Assembly (NCBI GenBank): GCA_016508695.1
Contig: VNKQ01000020.1
Span: forward strand, 868,001-932,000
Reading direction: 5' to 3'
From: Hyphodiscus hymeniophilus
Lineage: Eukaryota > Ascomycota > Leotiomycetes > Helotiales > Hyphodiscaceae
Length of the DNA stretch: 64,000 bases
In this document: positions 1 to 11,436 of the stretch, in pieces
Position numbering within the stretch: the first letter of the stretch is position 1
How the letters are laid out: each line of letters starts with the position of its first letter
Position numbers and translations under genes: made by a program
Notes under the pieces: model-generated
The model's database searches: none
What the model was told of the DNA's origin: nothing
What the model saw: the letters and a program-made list of their open reading frames with translations, nothing else

Positions 1-2220
1 TTGCCATGGTAACAGTGCAAATGACAGTGCCCTCGATCTCAATCTCGGATTGCAATGTCTCGTCTCCGAGCCCCTGAGTACGAGTGAAGCCGTAGCGGCT
101 TTGCTTGCATCACAGACTACATATCGCCAGAGTTTTGGAATACATTGGATCTTGGGATCATGTCTCAAAGAGGACAATACGTTCCGAAGTTCAGATGCTT
201 GCCGCGTTTGCATGTCTCCTAGTCATGCAAATACGAGTACTCTCCGGATCGTTCACTGATGTTAAGCGAGTAGGATCTCGCAAAGCCACCATAAGCTTCG
301 CCCAAGTAATGAGGGTGGCTTTGATGCAACTTCCTCGTATCAACCTCTACCAATGAAGAGACTGCATATGCAACCTGGTTTCAAGATCAGGCCACGCACT
401 TCGATTAGTGTCACCAGAACATGTTCAGTGAATCTGCTCGTTCTGTGGTTTAGAGTGTTCAGAACACGCCTTTTGAGGCGCCTTCAGTCATCTAGTGATG
501 ATAAGAAGCACTGCTGTTTTCGTATAGCTTGTCTACTGTCGCCGACCTGCGATACGTTGAAGCTCATCTGCGAAACGCGACCTGAGTTACCCGAGTATTC
601 ATTCTGACGCAGATTTTGCGTGTGCGTCAAATTTGAGCCGGCTATTGGTTATCCTCTGCTTCTCGGAGAAAGCTCCGCTGCAGCTACTTCTGTAAAAAGG
701 CAGAAAATCGGTCAGGATCGACGTTTATTTGCGGCCTGGTTGTCGAAAGAAGCCTTCTGCATTTCTTTGCTTCTGCACGGAACATGGACCGTGGCGAGCC
801 GGCATATATGGCTTAGAGACTTTTGGGCCTCAGGAGCTTCTTAGCCCCTCTTCATCGACCTAAGGGTTGTCTGTGGCTTTCCGATGAGATGTGTGTAGGG
901 GTCCCAATCAGTTTACGCCGTCACCACCACGTACGTTTGATTGCTTCTTGCACCCCATATCGGCGTTCCAATAGTCGCCCTTGGGAACACAAACAGTTTG
1001 GGGACTATGCACGCTCATCTTTTACAAGTCTCTCAGCCCGGTATTCGGATTTGGGGTCACACAGGGTGACAAGGCTGCTGCTGTGGTGAGACTTTCACAC
1101 CATCTCACGAAGCATAAGACCTGTCAACGTACTGAGCCTCATGATGTGTACATTGAGTCTTATCATTGCACAAGCGATGTTACAAAGCTTCATTACATTC
1201 GCATGATCTGTCGTGGATCATGTCTTGCTTGAAGGTTCATTACACTGTCAAAAGGCCAAGATCCCGTCACGATTCCAGAATGTGGAGCAGACAAGGAGAA
1301 ATGATAGAAATTCGGCATGAGGCACGGGCCGAGATCGATTTCAGGGTATGTCTACCGTCGAATCTTTGAGTCCAATCGTTCGACCTCCCGCAGGCCTAGT
1401 CCATCAAGCCCTTCTCCATATCTGGCCCGGGTCATGGCTCTTCCACACATTCGACCGTCCCAGGTACCGGGTTGGCAATTTCGTTGCACAGCGTATCCTC
1501 AACGGACATTCTGGCTGCAGACGCACATGGATGCCACTCCGTCTCTTTCATCATCTCTCACACATGTCAGCTTACACATCGCGATATATCGGCACATGTA
1601 CGGATTCCTTCGAACATCATTTGAGCCCGTTCGTGTCCGCGGGCCGTTGGTGGACTCTCGTATCTACTTGCAATCCTTGCTTGCAAAACCTTGTACTCCC
1701 CCATGCGAGCTCGTAGCCTGGTTTTTGGACTCGATGTTTCTGTCTTCACCTAAACCGATGACGTTGCGATCTTTCGAGACGAACATTTTGATTAAAGTTT
1801 CCTCATCATGCCTTACTGTTTGTCCGGTGGAAGATTAAGTTGACCATCTTCTTATATGGCTAGGCCATAACTCATTACTTCTGCATCATGTGGGGAAGAA
1901 GCTTGTGGCCGGATCATGTTGTGCATACCCGGTAGTGCCAGGGCGGGGTGAAATGATGATTCCGATGCTCCTGTCCGTTGAGGAGCTTGAGAATATTTTG
2001 ATATGTGATATGACGAGAAACCTAAATCTATGGATTTGTCGATCACTTGGTATCGAAAGCCATCCGTTTATATACAAACAATCGTAGAACCGCTTAGACA
2101 TAAAGAGGACGCTTTTGCCAGGCGAATTCGTTTGGTTTGATATCGAACCTATCCTCGTAGTCCCAGACCTTTCGCTGCATATCTTCCAAACTGCTCCTTC
2201 CTTTCTCTAGAGCTAGTGTT
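1..2220. other. Intergenic region without recognisable gene
   Basis: Both strands hold only short overlapping open frames without a recognisable domain. The longest, at 1317-1838, has a composition unlike a folded protein and no convincing intron structure. No transposon ends or tRNA-like folds were seen. It could contain degenerate repeats, which needs a genome self-comparison to tell. Confidence 0.5.
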
Positions 2221-2298
2221 AATCAATTTTGTAAATCAACTCTGCGAAGTAAGTCTGCGAATCAACTCTACCAATGAACTCTGGGAATCAACTCCGAA
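2221..2298 (+). repeat. Six 13-bp direct repeats upstream of a TATA box
   Basis: Six consecutive 13-nt units start at 2221, 2234, 2247, 2260, 2273 and 2286. Most begin AATCAA or a close variant, and the best-conserved units read AATCAACTCTGCG or near it. The array ends a few bases before a TATA-like TATAAAT at 2304-2310. The placement suggests an iterated upstream activator site for the gene starting at 2686. The protein that would bind it is unknown. Confidence 0.65.
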
Positions 2299-2303
2299 AA
2301 GTG

Positions 2304-2310
2304 TATAAAT
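2304..2310 (+). promoter_or_regulatory. TATA box candidate for the small Cys/His-rich gene
   Basis: TATAAAT lies directly after the 13-bp repeat array and is followed by a C/A-rich leader up to the ATG at 2686, which is typical of fungal 5' UTRs. The leader would be about 350 nt. It contains a GTAAGT-like site near 2328, so a 5' UTR intron is possible. Confidence 0.5.
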
Positions 2311-2685
2311 ACTTTCCAAATTTCTGGTAAGTTTCGCATAAACACAGTTGATCAAAGCCTCACCATCTCCAGAAACCTTATCTCAACCACCCAACAATTC
2401 TGTTTGCAAACGCAACCACACTGCCAATACCACTACGAAGTCAATACTCTACAACATTAAAGACACGTCTTAAGGTTCCACGGTACCTGAGACTTGAAAG
2501 CCGACAGCCACATTCGCAGATACTCGAGTATCGTACAACAGTGCACGGCATATCACCGCAGTAAGTTGCCCGTGATCGCAAACCCTCCGGAGGAGGGATC
2601 TCAAACAGCATTCCAAATCAAAGCCCCTCAAGAGCCCAAGCTAAAGACCCAAACAGAAGCCATCTCCCCCAAATCTTTATCCAAG

Positions 2686-2871
2686 ATGTGTGACTATGAA
2701 CAGTTCCAGTGGACCTGCGGCCACCACGCGACGGATCTGCTCTCCTACTGTCACTTTGCCCGCAACGATCCCCATCACCAATGCTTCGGCGTCAAAGTCA
2801 TCAAGCACATCTGGCGCAAGCCGCACCCGTGTACGCCCTGTAAAGCCGCCGCTCAAGCTAGACAAGGATAA
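2686..2871 (+). CDS. Small Cys/His-rich protein (61 aa)
   Basis: A 61-residue product starts MCDYEQFQWTCGHHATD. It has the spacing C-G-H-H, then CHFARNDPHHQC, then a final HPCTPC, so seven cysteines and many histidines that could hold zinc. Filamentous fungi commonly encode small proteins beginning MC.(Y/F)...(Y/W).CGH of unknown function, and this fits that pattern. The ATG at 2686 is preferred over the in-frame upstream extension because the Cys/His pattern begins there and the upstream part reads like leader sequence. There is no signal peptide or membrane segment, so it is likely intracellular. The promoter is unusual, with a 13-bp array and TATA box. Function unknown; I am moderately sure it is a real gene. 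Confidence 0.6.
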   Translation: MCDYEQFQWTCGHHATDLLSYCHFARNDPHHQCFGVKVIKHIWRKPHPCTPCKAAAQARQG

Positions 2872-4082
2872 ACGTGCCTCGCCACTCACTGGAAAACAGG
2901 TAGTCCAAGGGCAAAAGACATCGGCGTAGGGAAGGGAACTGGGCGTTCCGAGTTGGCCTATCTGGGCATTCAGGACTTGATGGCGTCCTTCTTTCTTTGA
3001 GTCTGGTCCGCGTTGTGCCCTTGTACAGGGACGGAGGTCTAGTGAGCGGTATGGAGAAACGTCAGTCTTAACGATACATAGCGTGCGCATGAAATGAAAA
3101 TCCGATGAGTTCTTACACAACCCCCTCTCCCCCTAACCCTGCGCTACACAGATCGTCTCCACGTGCAAGTTCTAGACCCCCTTTCCCCAGAGTCATACGA
3201 TGGTGATGCGGCAGCTTTCATGTACGGGCCTGCGTTGTGCGACAGATGGTGTTCAGCCCCCCACAGCGTCAAGCGGATCTCTTCTCCCGCCTATAAGCAC
3301 AGGGCGGTTGGAACAACCGTCGTGTAGCGAGCTCCCATGTATGAGTGATCGCTCTGGAGGGTCTGTGAGAGATGGGGAGGGTTCCACGGGGAGTCGTCCC
3401 GCCGAGTTTGCAAAGTACGTGGATTTCCAGGAAGAAACCTCCACGGGCCTTGGAACTTTTGGCAATAAACTCCGGTCCTGTTATCCGAACACTATCCCCA
3501 TCTGACTAGAAGTATCCCATCAGAGAAGTAGCTTTCCCATAGGAGCATTGTGCAGATAATCAATATCTGTGGCGGCATGTCTGGCGGTTGTGTAGCATGG
3601 CAGGTGAATCAGGTGAGTCGGGTGAAGCACGAGAAGCACGGGATTGGGATAATGGTAGAGGATCCGGGACCGAGGGATGAATGGATTTTGATATCCCTAC
3701 TCAGTGTGTTCAAAGTTTAGAAGTAATCAACCTAAGTATAAATTCAGGATCAAAGTTTCATAAACCGTCTCTGTCGTGTGTTCAGGTTTCGATGAAGAGT
3801 TTGAATTGATCAGGAGAATGAACCGATTCGGACGATAAGCTCCGAGTACTGACTGCTACTTGAGAAGGAGAGATCAAATACCAAAATCCAGATCGTTCGA
3901 ACCGTTTGAGTAACCTAGTTACTTCCACACAAGCTCAACTTGTTCTTCATCTTACGAAGATCTTTCCACTCAAGTCGACACTCGTCTCTGATAGATCCGG
4001 GTCTAGCGACGTAGATCATCGGCGCGCACATTCCAGCATAGGACAGACATCTGTGGTTGGAGCGTGATGCAGTTTTGAGAAC
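2872..4082. other. Intergenic region
   Basis: No supported gene. Short open frames at 3200-3505 and on the opposite strand at 3253-3465 overlap each other and have no recognisable features. The stretch serves as 3' flank for the gene to the left and for the minus-strand gene to the right. Confidence 0.5.
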
Positions 4083-4618
4083 CTATTCCATATTCGTAGC
4101 GCCCTCCACCACGCCCACGATATTGTACCGCTTGGAGAAATAGGTCAGCCAATCCTCCAGCGTCTTCTTCTCCTTCTCGTCCAGATCCTGCCAGTCGGGT
4201 CGCACGTCCTCGGCCTTCGTAGACGTGAGGGCCAGAGCCCGCGAGGCATCCTTGCCCGTGAATACTGCCCGCGGATCGCATGTCAGCGTTGTTGCGTTCT
4301 TCTGGGGCGGGGAGGGGAGCGCTGCTACCGTGATAGGAGCCGCCTTTCAGGTAGGGGCCTTTCCCTGTTACGTCGAAGACCTTGCCCTGCGGGGGATATC
4401 AGAGACACGTTCCGTTGCATTCCCGTACGGAGCTTTCTTTACCTTGATCGCTACATAGCAGAACTCGCTGTCGACCCCTGGTTCTGTTAGCATTTGAACG
4501 CGGAGATGGAGGGGGATGGGGGTTTACCGTTGCACTTTGCGAGGAATTCTTGGGAGATGGGATCGTTCTTCGGGGGATCCAGTTGGACTGGTTCTTTGGG
4601 CTCGAACTTTCCTGCCAT
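4083..4618 (-). CDS. Cytochrome b5-like heme/steroid-binding protein (MAPR family)
   Basis: Four exons (4618-4528, 4483-4443, 4386-4329, 4264-4083) join in frame to 123 aa. The core VFDVTGKGPYLKGGSYHVF, about residues 47-65, followed by TGKDASRALA is the signature of membrane-associated progesterone receptor (MAPR) proteins. These bind heme through tyrosines of this loop; Tyr55 and Tyr62 are the visible candidates. In fungi the family includes Dap1, a regulator of sterol-synthesis P450s. This member lacks the N-terminal membrane anchor of Dap1 and starts MAGKFEPKEPVQLDPPKN, so it is a short soluble paralogue rather than Dap1 itself. It is divergently arranged with the TPR gene at 4881, with 262 bp between the starts. 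Gene structure is firm; substrate and partner are inferred only from the family. Confidence 0.88.
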
Positions 4619-4880
4619 GATGAAGTACAAGTTGACTCGATTCCAGCGTGTAGAAGAAGGAACGCGAGGAAGACAGAGGTGCCGGCGCATTCGAAGTCAA
4701 CTAGGTCTCGGGTGTGGGGTATATTCGTCGTCATTGGCTTGTGAAAGCAGGGGGCAAAAGGAGCTGTCGCCATACAAAGGTTTGAACATTCATTTCATCA
4801 AAATATTTCAACATCCCGTAGCGGCGACTCTATACTTTGACGGAATCCCGGGCACGCGATTGAAAGATACAGCTTCCAAA

Positions 4881-6201
4881 ATGTATGCGCCACGATTTCA
4901 GACCTTTCGACCAGCTTCGAATCGAGCTTCACAATGCCTGCGTCAACGACGTGCAGCGACACCCAGATGCTCGATACCAGGCCCATCGCAGCAGAGGAGA
5001 CATCAATCGAATCCTTCCGCAGCAACTGCAGCCAAAGCCTTGTTCAAGGCCTATCCATTTTCCGTCAGTCTGGCGTTTGGATTGTACGTCCATCGCACGA
5101 TCACAGCTGTTCCTGGCTAATGACAATTGTAGTATCCTCTTCGGTGCTGGAACGCTCGCATATTCGAATTATATATACAAGAACTACATAATAGGTGCTT
5201 TCCACAAGTTCCCCGAACCAGTCGCGAAGCAGCTTCGTAAAGCTCTCTATTATACGAACATAGCCCTCGATCCAAAGCTGGCCGTGAAATACTACAGACA
5301 AGCCCTCCAAGTCGCCGACGAGATCGGAATGGATCCATTCTCAGATGAGATTATTGGAGTTAAGATCCAATTGGCGGCCCTGATGGAACGCGTTCAGCAA
5401 TACAAGAAAGCAATTGACATTCTGGAGATTGTCAAGTCGGATAATTTGAGATGGATCGAAGAGCTGGGTAACAAGCCTGGGAACGAGGGGAAGAGAACGA
5501 GAGTGCTGGGGAAGACAGCGGGGATCTCCGTAAAGCTGGGAGAGCTGTATGCGAATGAGTACATGGCAGAGAAGGAGGTTGCGGAGGACAGGCTGATTTG
5601 GGCTGTTGAAACGATACTGAAAGAACAGCAGAGGCGGGAGAAGGAGGGTGTCAAGCCTGACGAGGGGGAATGGATGAGTCCGGAGGAGATTGGTGGCTCT
5701 TTGGAAGGTCAGTCATTCGTGCCCCCCAGGATTGGATGTGCTCTAACTTCCCACGCAGCCCTGGGCCATCATTACGAGGAAAAGAACCAACACTACCTCG
5801 CTGCTCCTCTCTTTCTTCAGGCTCTGGCACTGTCTCCTCCCACTAGTTGTCATACCGCCGTCCTGATGAACAACCTCTCAATATCCCTGGCACAACAACT
5901 CCCCCCAGCCACGCCTGGACAGCCTCCCATATCAAGATCAGGCCTCGTCAGCAATGCTCGAGCATGGGCGGAGAAATCAATCGCCGTCGCAGCGAAGATC
6001 GCCCCTCCAGAGAGAACCGACGAGTGTGATGTGGGATGTGCGGTAGCCACGCACAATCTGGGGGAGTTCGCCGAGATGGACGGCAATATCGCGGAAGCTC
6101 GAAGGAGATACGAGGAGGCGAAGGGCCTTGCGAAAGCCATTGGTTTCCAAGATGGGGTCATAAACTCGGAAGATGGATTACGGCGGATAGGGAAGACTTG
6201 A
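4881..6201 (+). CDS. Mitochondrial inner-membrane TPR protein, Mgr3-like
   Basis: Exons 4881-5083, 5133-5707 and 5759-6201 give 406 aa. The N-terminus is Arg/Ser-rich and poor in acidic residues (MYAPRFQTFRPASNR), like a mitochondrial presequence. One membrane span follows at about residues 57-78, and then TPR-like helical pairs such as ALYYTNIALDPKLAVKYYRQ and ALGHHYEEKNQHYLAAPLF. This layout matches fungal Mgr3-like proteins; yeast Mgr3 is an adaptor of the i-AAA protease in the inner membrane. The second intron is 51 nt and in frame, so unspliced reading would also be open, but GTCAGT and CGCAG sites flank it and removal gives a smooth TPR helix. The role in mitochondrial quality control is inferred from the family. 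Confidence 0.85.
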
Positions 6202-6827
6202 GCGATAGATGAAACTAGAATCCATGATCAAAAGCTGCAATACTTGGTGCAGCAGCGACGAGTCCCGGCTTGGATGTTGGGGAAGTTCAATTATCAAATG
6301 CATGCTAATGGGCAAGTTTCGTTCATGGGGAATTGCATCGCTCTCCGTCAAAGTTGACAATCATAGTTCAGTCTGATGTGAGCAGAGGCTTTGTGGTCCA
6401 GCTCATCAATCTACCTACCCAATACTTAACATCCGCCTGTTCTACCTACGCCAGTACGGGATGTCCTCACTTCTCTTGCGTGTAGGTTTGCCTCATCTGG
6501 TCACTACCTCTCGATCCGCATCATCTATCTCGCTGCACGGGTCTTGGAAGCACATGCATTCGCACGTGCAGGGCAGATGATCATACCTTATACCTTAGTT
6601 TACAACTGGCATGCATTCATCTACTCATTCGTCTAAGGTGAGAAGGCAAGATAGAAACCCGTAAGATGGCGAAGGAACAACAACGTCATCCAACTTAACT
6701 TAACTCATCCTGTATGACATCACAACCGCAAGCTGAGGCTCTGGGGTGAATGGAACCATTCTGCTTGACGTAAGATGTAAGGTAAGATTCGGTCACCTGG
6801 TCAAACCCTCGATGGTTTCCAAGCAAC

Positions 6828-6892
6828 GTAAGGTAAGGTAAGGTACCTTAAAGTAACCTGGAAGGTTAGATAGGTAGGTAAGGTACAGGTTC
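6828..6892 (+). repeat. GGTA/AGGT tetranucleotide-rich tract
   Basis: Repeated GTAAG and GGTAA units (AAGGTAAGGTAAGGTACC) followed by GATAGGTAGGTAAGGTAC. Similar AGGT-rich tracts recur at 21416-21430 and 23417-23475, both in intergenic DNA. Confidence 0.6.
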
Positions 6893-7154
6893 TTGACGTA
6901 TTCTTCAAGGCTTGACAAGTGCCCGTCGCCGTCTTCTTTCCCTCCCGTCATTTAGCTCTGCCTCGTGACTCTTGGAGCTGCCTAGTCCAACTCGAGCAAA
7001 AGCTGCTTGCTTGGCATTACACTGCACCGCCACGCACCGCCACAGGATTCACCTGGGGGTCCTTCCCGATCAGCCACAATGTACTTTCGTACGCCACGAG
7101 AGTACGCCACCCGTTGTGGCTTCTTCCTCTTCCACCACATCCGGCGGAACGTGA

Positions 7155-7193
7155 CAACACAAACACAAACACAAACACAAACACAAACACAGA
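7155..7193 (+). repeat. (ACACAA)n microsatellite
   Basis: Six-nucleotide repeat of about six uninterrupted ACACAA units in the region upstream of the gene at 7879. Confidence 0.85.
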
Positions 7194-7706
7194 GTGGAAA
7201 AGCAATGACGTCTCACTTCTTGGCATATGCTGATCATTACATCGATTGGAACTTTGGAAGCCCCCCGGCTCCCGGCGTCCCTTCCAAACCCACCTAACAC
7301 GGACCACCACCACCACCATAGGATCCCAGATTGGGTAAGACGACCCGAGACCCCCTGACTACAACCCGAGGGGTTTTACCTTATGCGGTAAGGAAAGGAG
7401 GGGGTTTGTTTGTATTCGGAGGCGAAGGAGCGAGGAGGTGGGGGTTACTTCCTGCTGCTACCCTATGGGCTTTCTCGGTTCTCGGATGATGTGATGCCAT
7501 GTGAATCAATCGAGGAATCAGCCCTAGCATCTTGTAGCATTTCGGTCATGGGAATAATATCAGATGCGTGGAACTTTCCTTGGTGAATTAATTAAATTGT
7601 GGCAAAACAGGTTTTATATTATGATTCAATCCTTTCGGGTACTTGCAGCGTGGTTCCAGTGTTGCGTGATTGGAAGGAACCTTTTCAACCGGGATTTCTG
7701 TTTCTG

Positions 7707-7715
7707 TATATAAGA
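7707..7715 (+). promoter_or_regulatory. TATA box candidate upstream of the repeat-protein gene
   Basis: A TATATAAGA motif lies about 170 bp before the ATG at 7879, followed by a CT-rich stretch (CTTTCTTCTTCTTCCTCTC) and an A/C-rich leader. This is a common arrangement in highly expressed fungal genes. Confidence 0.5.
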
Positions 7716-7878
7716 AGTCACTTACCGTCTCCGACCTTTCTTCTTCTTCCTCTCTTCTCCATCACCCATCAATCACTTCTTGAGAATACCAACCACATTC
7801 AAACTTCCTAATAACCAAACACCAAACAACCAACATCACCACCCACATACCAAATCATCCAACCACCCAACAATCAAC

Positions 7879-8978
7879 ATGGCCGGTACTATTGAGAAGA
7901 TCAAGGCGAAGGTCGAGAACGTCCTCCACCATGATAATGCACACTCTACTACCGGCACCACCGGCACTGCCCATACCACGGGAGCAACAGGTACCACCCG
8001 CACCACATCCTCAGGACTTCCTGAGGGCACCGCTGGTCCGCATACCAGCCGTGCTGCAAACGCGGCCGACCCTCGTGTTGACTCGGACAGAGACAACCGT
8101 GCTGCCGGTGTAGGAACTGGAGTTGGCTCAACTGGTCACCACTCAGGAGCGACTGGAGCTGGAATTGGGCCTGGTGTAGAAACCGGACCTGGTATAGGAT
8201 CTGGAGCAGGTGCTGGACCTCACTCATCCAACCTGGCTAACAAAATGGTAAGTTATCTTCCATCTGTACCGTCTTTCACAACCAACGCAGTACTAACTAC
8301 GGCTCCAGGACCCGAGAGTTGATTCTACAAACGCCACCAACGCCGGAACTACTGGCTACGGCGGTACACATGCAGGAAACAACCAAGGCGCATTTACCGG
8401 AACGACGGGAGGTCTTTCACACTCCACAAATGGTGGGTATCTCCTGTCGTCAAGCTTTCTAGCTTAGCAATGCTAATATATGTCTCAACAGCCGGACCCC
8501 ACAACTCCAACTTGGCAAACAAGGCGGATCCCAGAGTTGACTCTGATCTTGATGGCCGTGGTAACCGCCACGGTGCTGCAACAGGAGCATTCGCAGGCGT
8601 CACAGGAGCATCCGGATCTCATGCTACACCCGGATCCGGAGTCACTCAGAACACCGCTGGACCTCACAACAGTGACCTGGCAAACAAGGTAGATCCTAGA
8701 GTCGACGCTGACCTCGACGGTTCCACGACACTCGGCGGAAACCGCACTCGTGCGTAAGCATAAACTTTCCTGGTAACATAAACCCCGATATCAAACTACC
8801 AAGACCCTCGCTGACCTTCTCCAGCGATACAAACTCCCTAGACGCATCCAAGGTCCCACCCTCAGTCTTTGTAGCCCACAAGGGTGAGCCTGAGGTCTTG
8901 CACCGCCATCCTTCGAACGAATTCGCGGGTCGTCATGGGAATGTGGTATCGGATCAGAACCAGCTTTCCGGCGTCTAA
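7879..8978 (+). CDS. Hydrophilic repeat protein with four GPH..DPRVDSD motifs
   Basis: Exons 7879-8247, 8309-8432, 8492-8753 and 8825-8978 join to 302 aa. A short amphipathic start (GTIEKIKAKVENVLHH) precedes a Gly/Thr/Ser/Ala-rich, probably disordered body. A motif close to AGPHNSNLANKADPRVDSD occurs four times, near residues 52, 112, 165 and 220. The last copy is followed by a distinct tail ending DQNQLSGV. There is no signal peptide or membrane span, so it is likely cytosolic. Composition resembles LEA/hydrophilin-type stress proteins. Fungal genomes hold similar glycine-rich repeat proteins of unknown function. The intron 1 junction falls inside a motif copy (ANKM|DPR), and intron 2 lies immediately before another. 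The promoter has a TATA box and CT-rich leader, which suggests inducible or strong expression. Function unproven. Confidence 0.82.
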
Positions 8979-10275
8979 GTTCTCATAAGTCATTCGGCGA
9001 TTTACCTCGATACCCGAAGAGCACCACGAAATCGGAAGCTTTCTTCAAAATTCTCCTTTGCAAGCATGGAATTGGCCTTACATTTGTACCTTGACAGTGT
9101 ATCAATATATCACTTGAACCCATCTTTGGACTCGATTCTACTATTGTGATTGGTGATAAAACATACATATTCTGACTACTGCCGAACTGTGAGTCGAGAA
9201 TCATGCCTTTCTCTCGCTCATACCGAAACACCAATTGTCAATAGTAATAATCCATCTGTTATCTGCTTTTTAGCTTTGATATAACAAGTAAACTCTCCCT
9301 TTTCTTTTCATTATAAATTAAAAGCAGCTTTAATTGCTATAATCTGTTATCTGTACACACAAATCCAGCTACATAGCTCCTAGCCCTATTCATCATCATC
9401 GCAACCCATTGATCAAGACTCTGCCCCAGAGATAGTCTTCTTTCTTTCTCTTTCAATACCATTGTATTGTTTCCCAATCCAACATCTGCGGAGTTTCCAG
9501 TAGGGACCCTGAAAGACATGACCGCACGAGCTGGAACGTCACGAAGTCAAAACCTCCTTTCTTTGCCAGAATTAAGAATTAAGAATTTAGTACCGTTTTC
9601 CGAACCCACGGATCGAATCGAATCAGATGAGGGCACCTTACGCTACCTACGGAGCGATCGGACGATTCTCGTATGAAGGAGGGTGCTCGTTGACTCAGTT
9701 TCGAAACTGTCCCCGAGGACGCCAACCACCGCGCCAAGTCAGGATAGGGACGGATTCCGAGGAATGCACGATATGTGCTCAGGAAGCTGTGGTGGACTGA
9801 CGAGCATGTCATGTGGGGGGGACGAGGGGAAGGTCAATGTCAAGGTCAAGAAGGAAAGGACTAGCAAGGACGGGTATCAGGAGCATATAGAGGAAGAGGT
9901 TGATGGTAGGAATACCGAAGAAGGCTGTCATCGAGCTATGCCGGGAAATGTGAGGGGAGAGGAGAAGAGTGAGACGGAGCGTGGAATTGAAAAATTTCGC
10001 GAGGTTCTGCTAGGGGGGGAATTGAGCGTTCACTCTCAGAAGTCGTCTGGGGGATATATGAATGCTTTCGAGAGCCAAGTCGATAGGGAGGAGGTAGAGA
10101 GTTGAACATCTAGCAAATGCTGCAATGGGAACTGTCTCATTGCAGGTACGTATTTCAGTGACAAAAACCACTGGATGCCATCGGCTGAGTTGCAATCGCA
10201 TTTAACTTCATGCTCGGCTAGATTTCTCTTTTGCAATGAGAGCTCCGATAATGGTTGCCCCCTCATCTATTATCT
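8979..10275. other. Intergenic region
   Basis: No supported gene. An open frame at 9683-10105 is rich in Glu/Lys/Gly but has no early ATG (first at 9763), no homology I recognise and no paired introns, so I left it out. The region separates the convergent 3' ends of the repeat-protein gene and the oxidoreductase gene. Confidence 0.45.
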
Positions 10276-11436
10276 TCACAGCTGGAACTGCAGAGCTTGG
10301 GTCTGTCCATGCGCCTCACCACTCCTCAGCATCTTCTCCAAGATCTCCAAATCAGCCAGCGCCTGCTCTGGAGATTGGGCGGGATTAGCCTTCCCAGCCT
10401 TGAGACTTTCCGCCCAGGCCTTGACCTCCTGCTTTACCCCATTGCCATCGTCGGGGAACTCCTTCTCCGTGAACTTGCCGTGTTTCTGCTCCCCTTCTCG
10501 CACTATCAGCTTCTTCACGCCAGGGGCCGCTGGCGCCACCGTGACGCTGCCTTTCTCACAAGCCACTGTGTACTCATTGCCACTCAACGTCGTACCGAAC
10601 GAACACAGGAATGTCCCCGAGACGCCAGACTTGGTCTCCCAGATTGAGTTGATGGTGTCGACAGGCGGGAGGTAGTCTTGCGCTAGGGACGTGTGCGCCG
10701 ACAGCGAGATTGGTTTCGCCGACTCGCCCAGCATTAACCTCATAGCCGCGATGAAATGTACCCCGCCGTCAAGTAGGAATCCTCCCTGGTGGTCGGGTTT
10801 CTTGCGCCAGGAGGTTTCTTCCTCCGTTAGTCACAGCCCGCGGAATACGGCGAGGTCCTGACTCACCCAGATACTTGTCTCCTTGATGCAGGCACGTGTA
10901 GAGGCTCATGGAGAAACCCAATACCCTGCCCAGTCTCTCGACCTCTCTCCGCCCAGTCTGAAAGCTGTCCAGGAACCGAAAGTTCTCAGCAACAGCCCAG
11001 GTCGCTCCTTCCTTGACCTTATCGCTCTGGTAGTATTCAATCAACTTCTGTGCCCTCTTGACGTTCTCAGCGATCGGCTTCTCGGAGAGGACATGTTTGC
11101 CCGCCGCGAGGGCTGCTTCGATGTATTCTGGCTGGCTCAGGATCGGGAGGGCCACGATGACAGCATGTATATCTTCGCGGAGCAGGAGGTCGTGATAGGT
11201 TTTTCCCGAGCCTGAATCGTCGGAATATAGGTCGACGGCGACGTCGAGGCTCTTGGCAGATTTGAGGGAGCGCGAGTAGATGGCCTTGAGATTGAGCTCC
11301 GGGCAGAGCTTTACTGCGGGCTGAAAGGTGGGGGTTAGCGGGAGTTACCCAACGAGGTCAAAGCTTGGGGTAGACGCACCAGATGCTCTTCTTGAACGAA
11401 GATGCCGCTGCCAATGATTGCTACTCCGATTGACAT
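10276..11436 (-). CDS. Gfo/Idh/MocA-type NADP-dependent oxidoreductase (YMR315W-like)
   Basis: Exons 11436-11380, 11320-10867 and 10817-10276 give 350 aa. The N-terminal Rossmann motif is VAIIGSGIFVQEEH (about residues 5-18). The family lysine motif SEKPIAEN lies near residues 98-105, and GGFLLDGGVHFIAAM near 182-196 supplies the histidine expected in the substrate-binding domain. Order and wording match yeast YMR315W and related fungal oxidoreductases, which use NADP(H); the physiological substrate is not settled. No signal peptide, so cytosolic. The gene stands alone, with AT-rich gene-free DNA upstream. Confidence 0.88.

Larger units (their letters stand above)
6202..7878. other. Intergenic region with short tandem repeats, promoter of the 7879 gene
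   Basis: No supported gene in about 1.7 kb. It contains GTAAGGTAAGGTAAGGTA-type tracts around 6828-6892, a hexanucleotide repeat (7155-7193), and CT-rich sequence before 7800. A TATATAAG motif near 7707 and the CT-rich leader suit a strong promoter for the gene starting at 7879. Confidence 0.55.

Noticed and set aside
1317..1838. 173-aa open frame near the left end
   Set aside because: No domain, unusual composition, several overlapping frames of similar length, and no promoter or intron evidence.
9683..10105. 140-aa Glu/Lys/Gly-rich frame
   Set aside because: Starts without a clear ATG context and has no recognisable domain; composition follows local purine-rich DNA.
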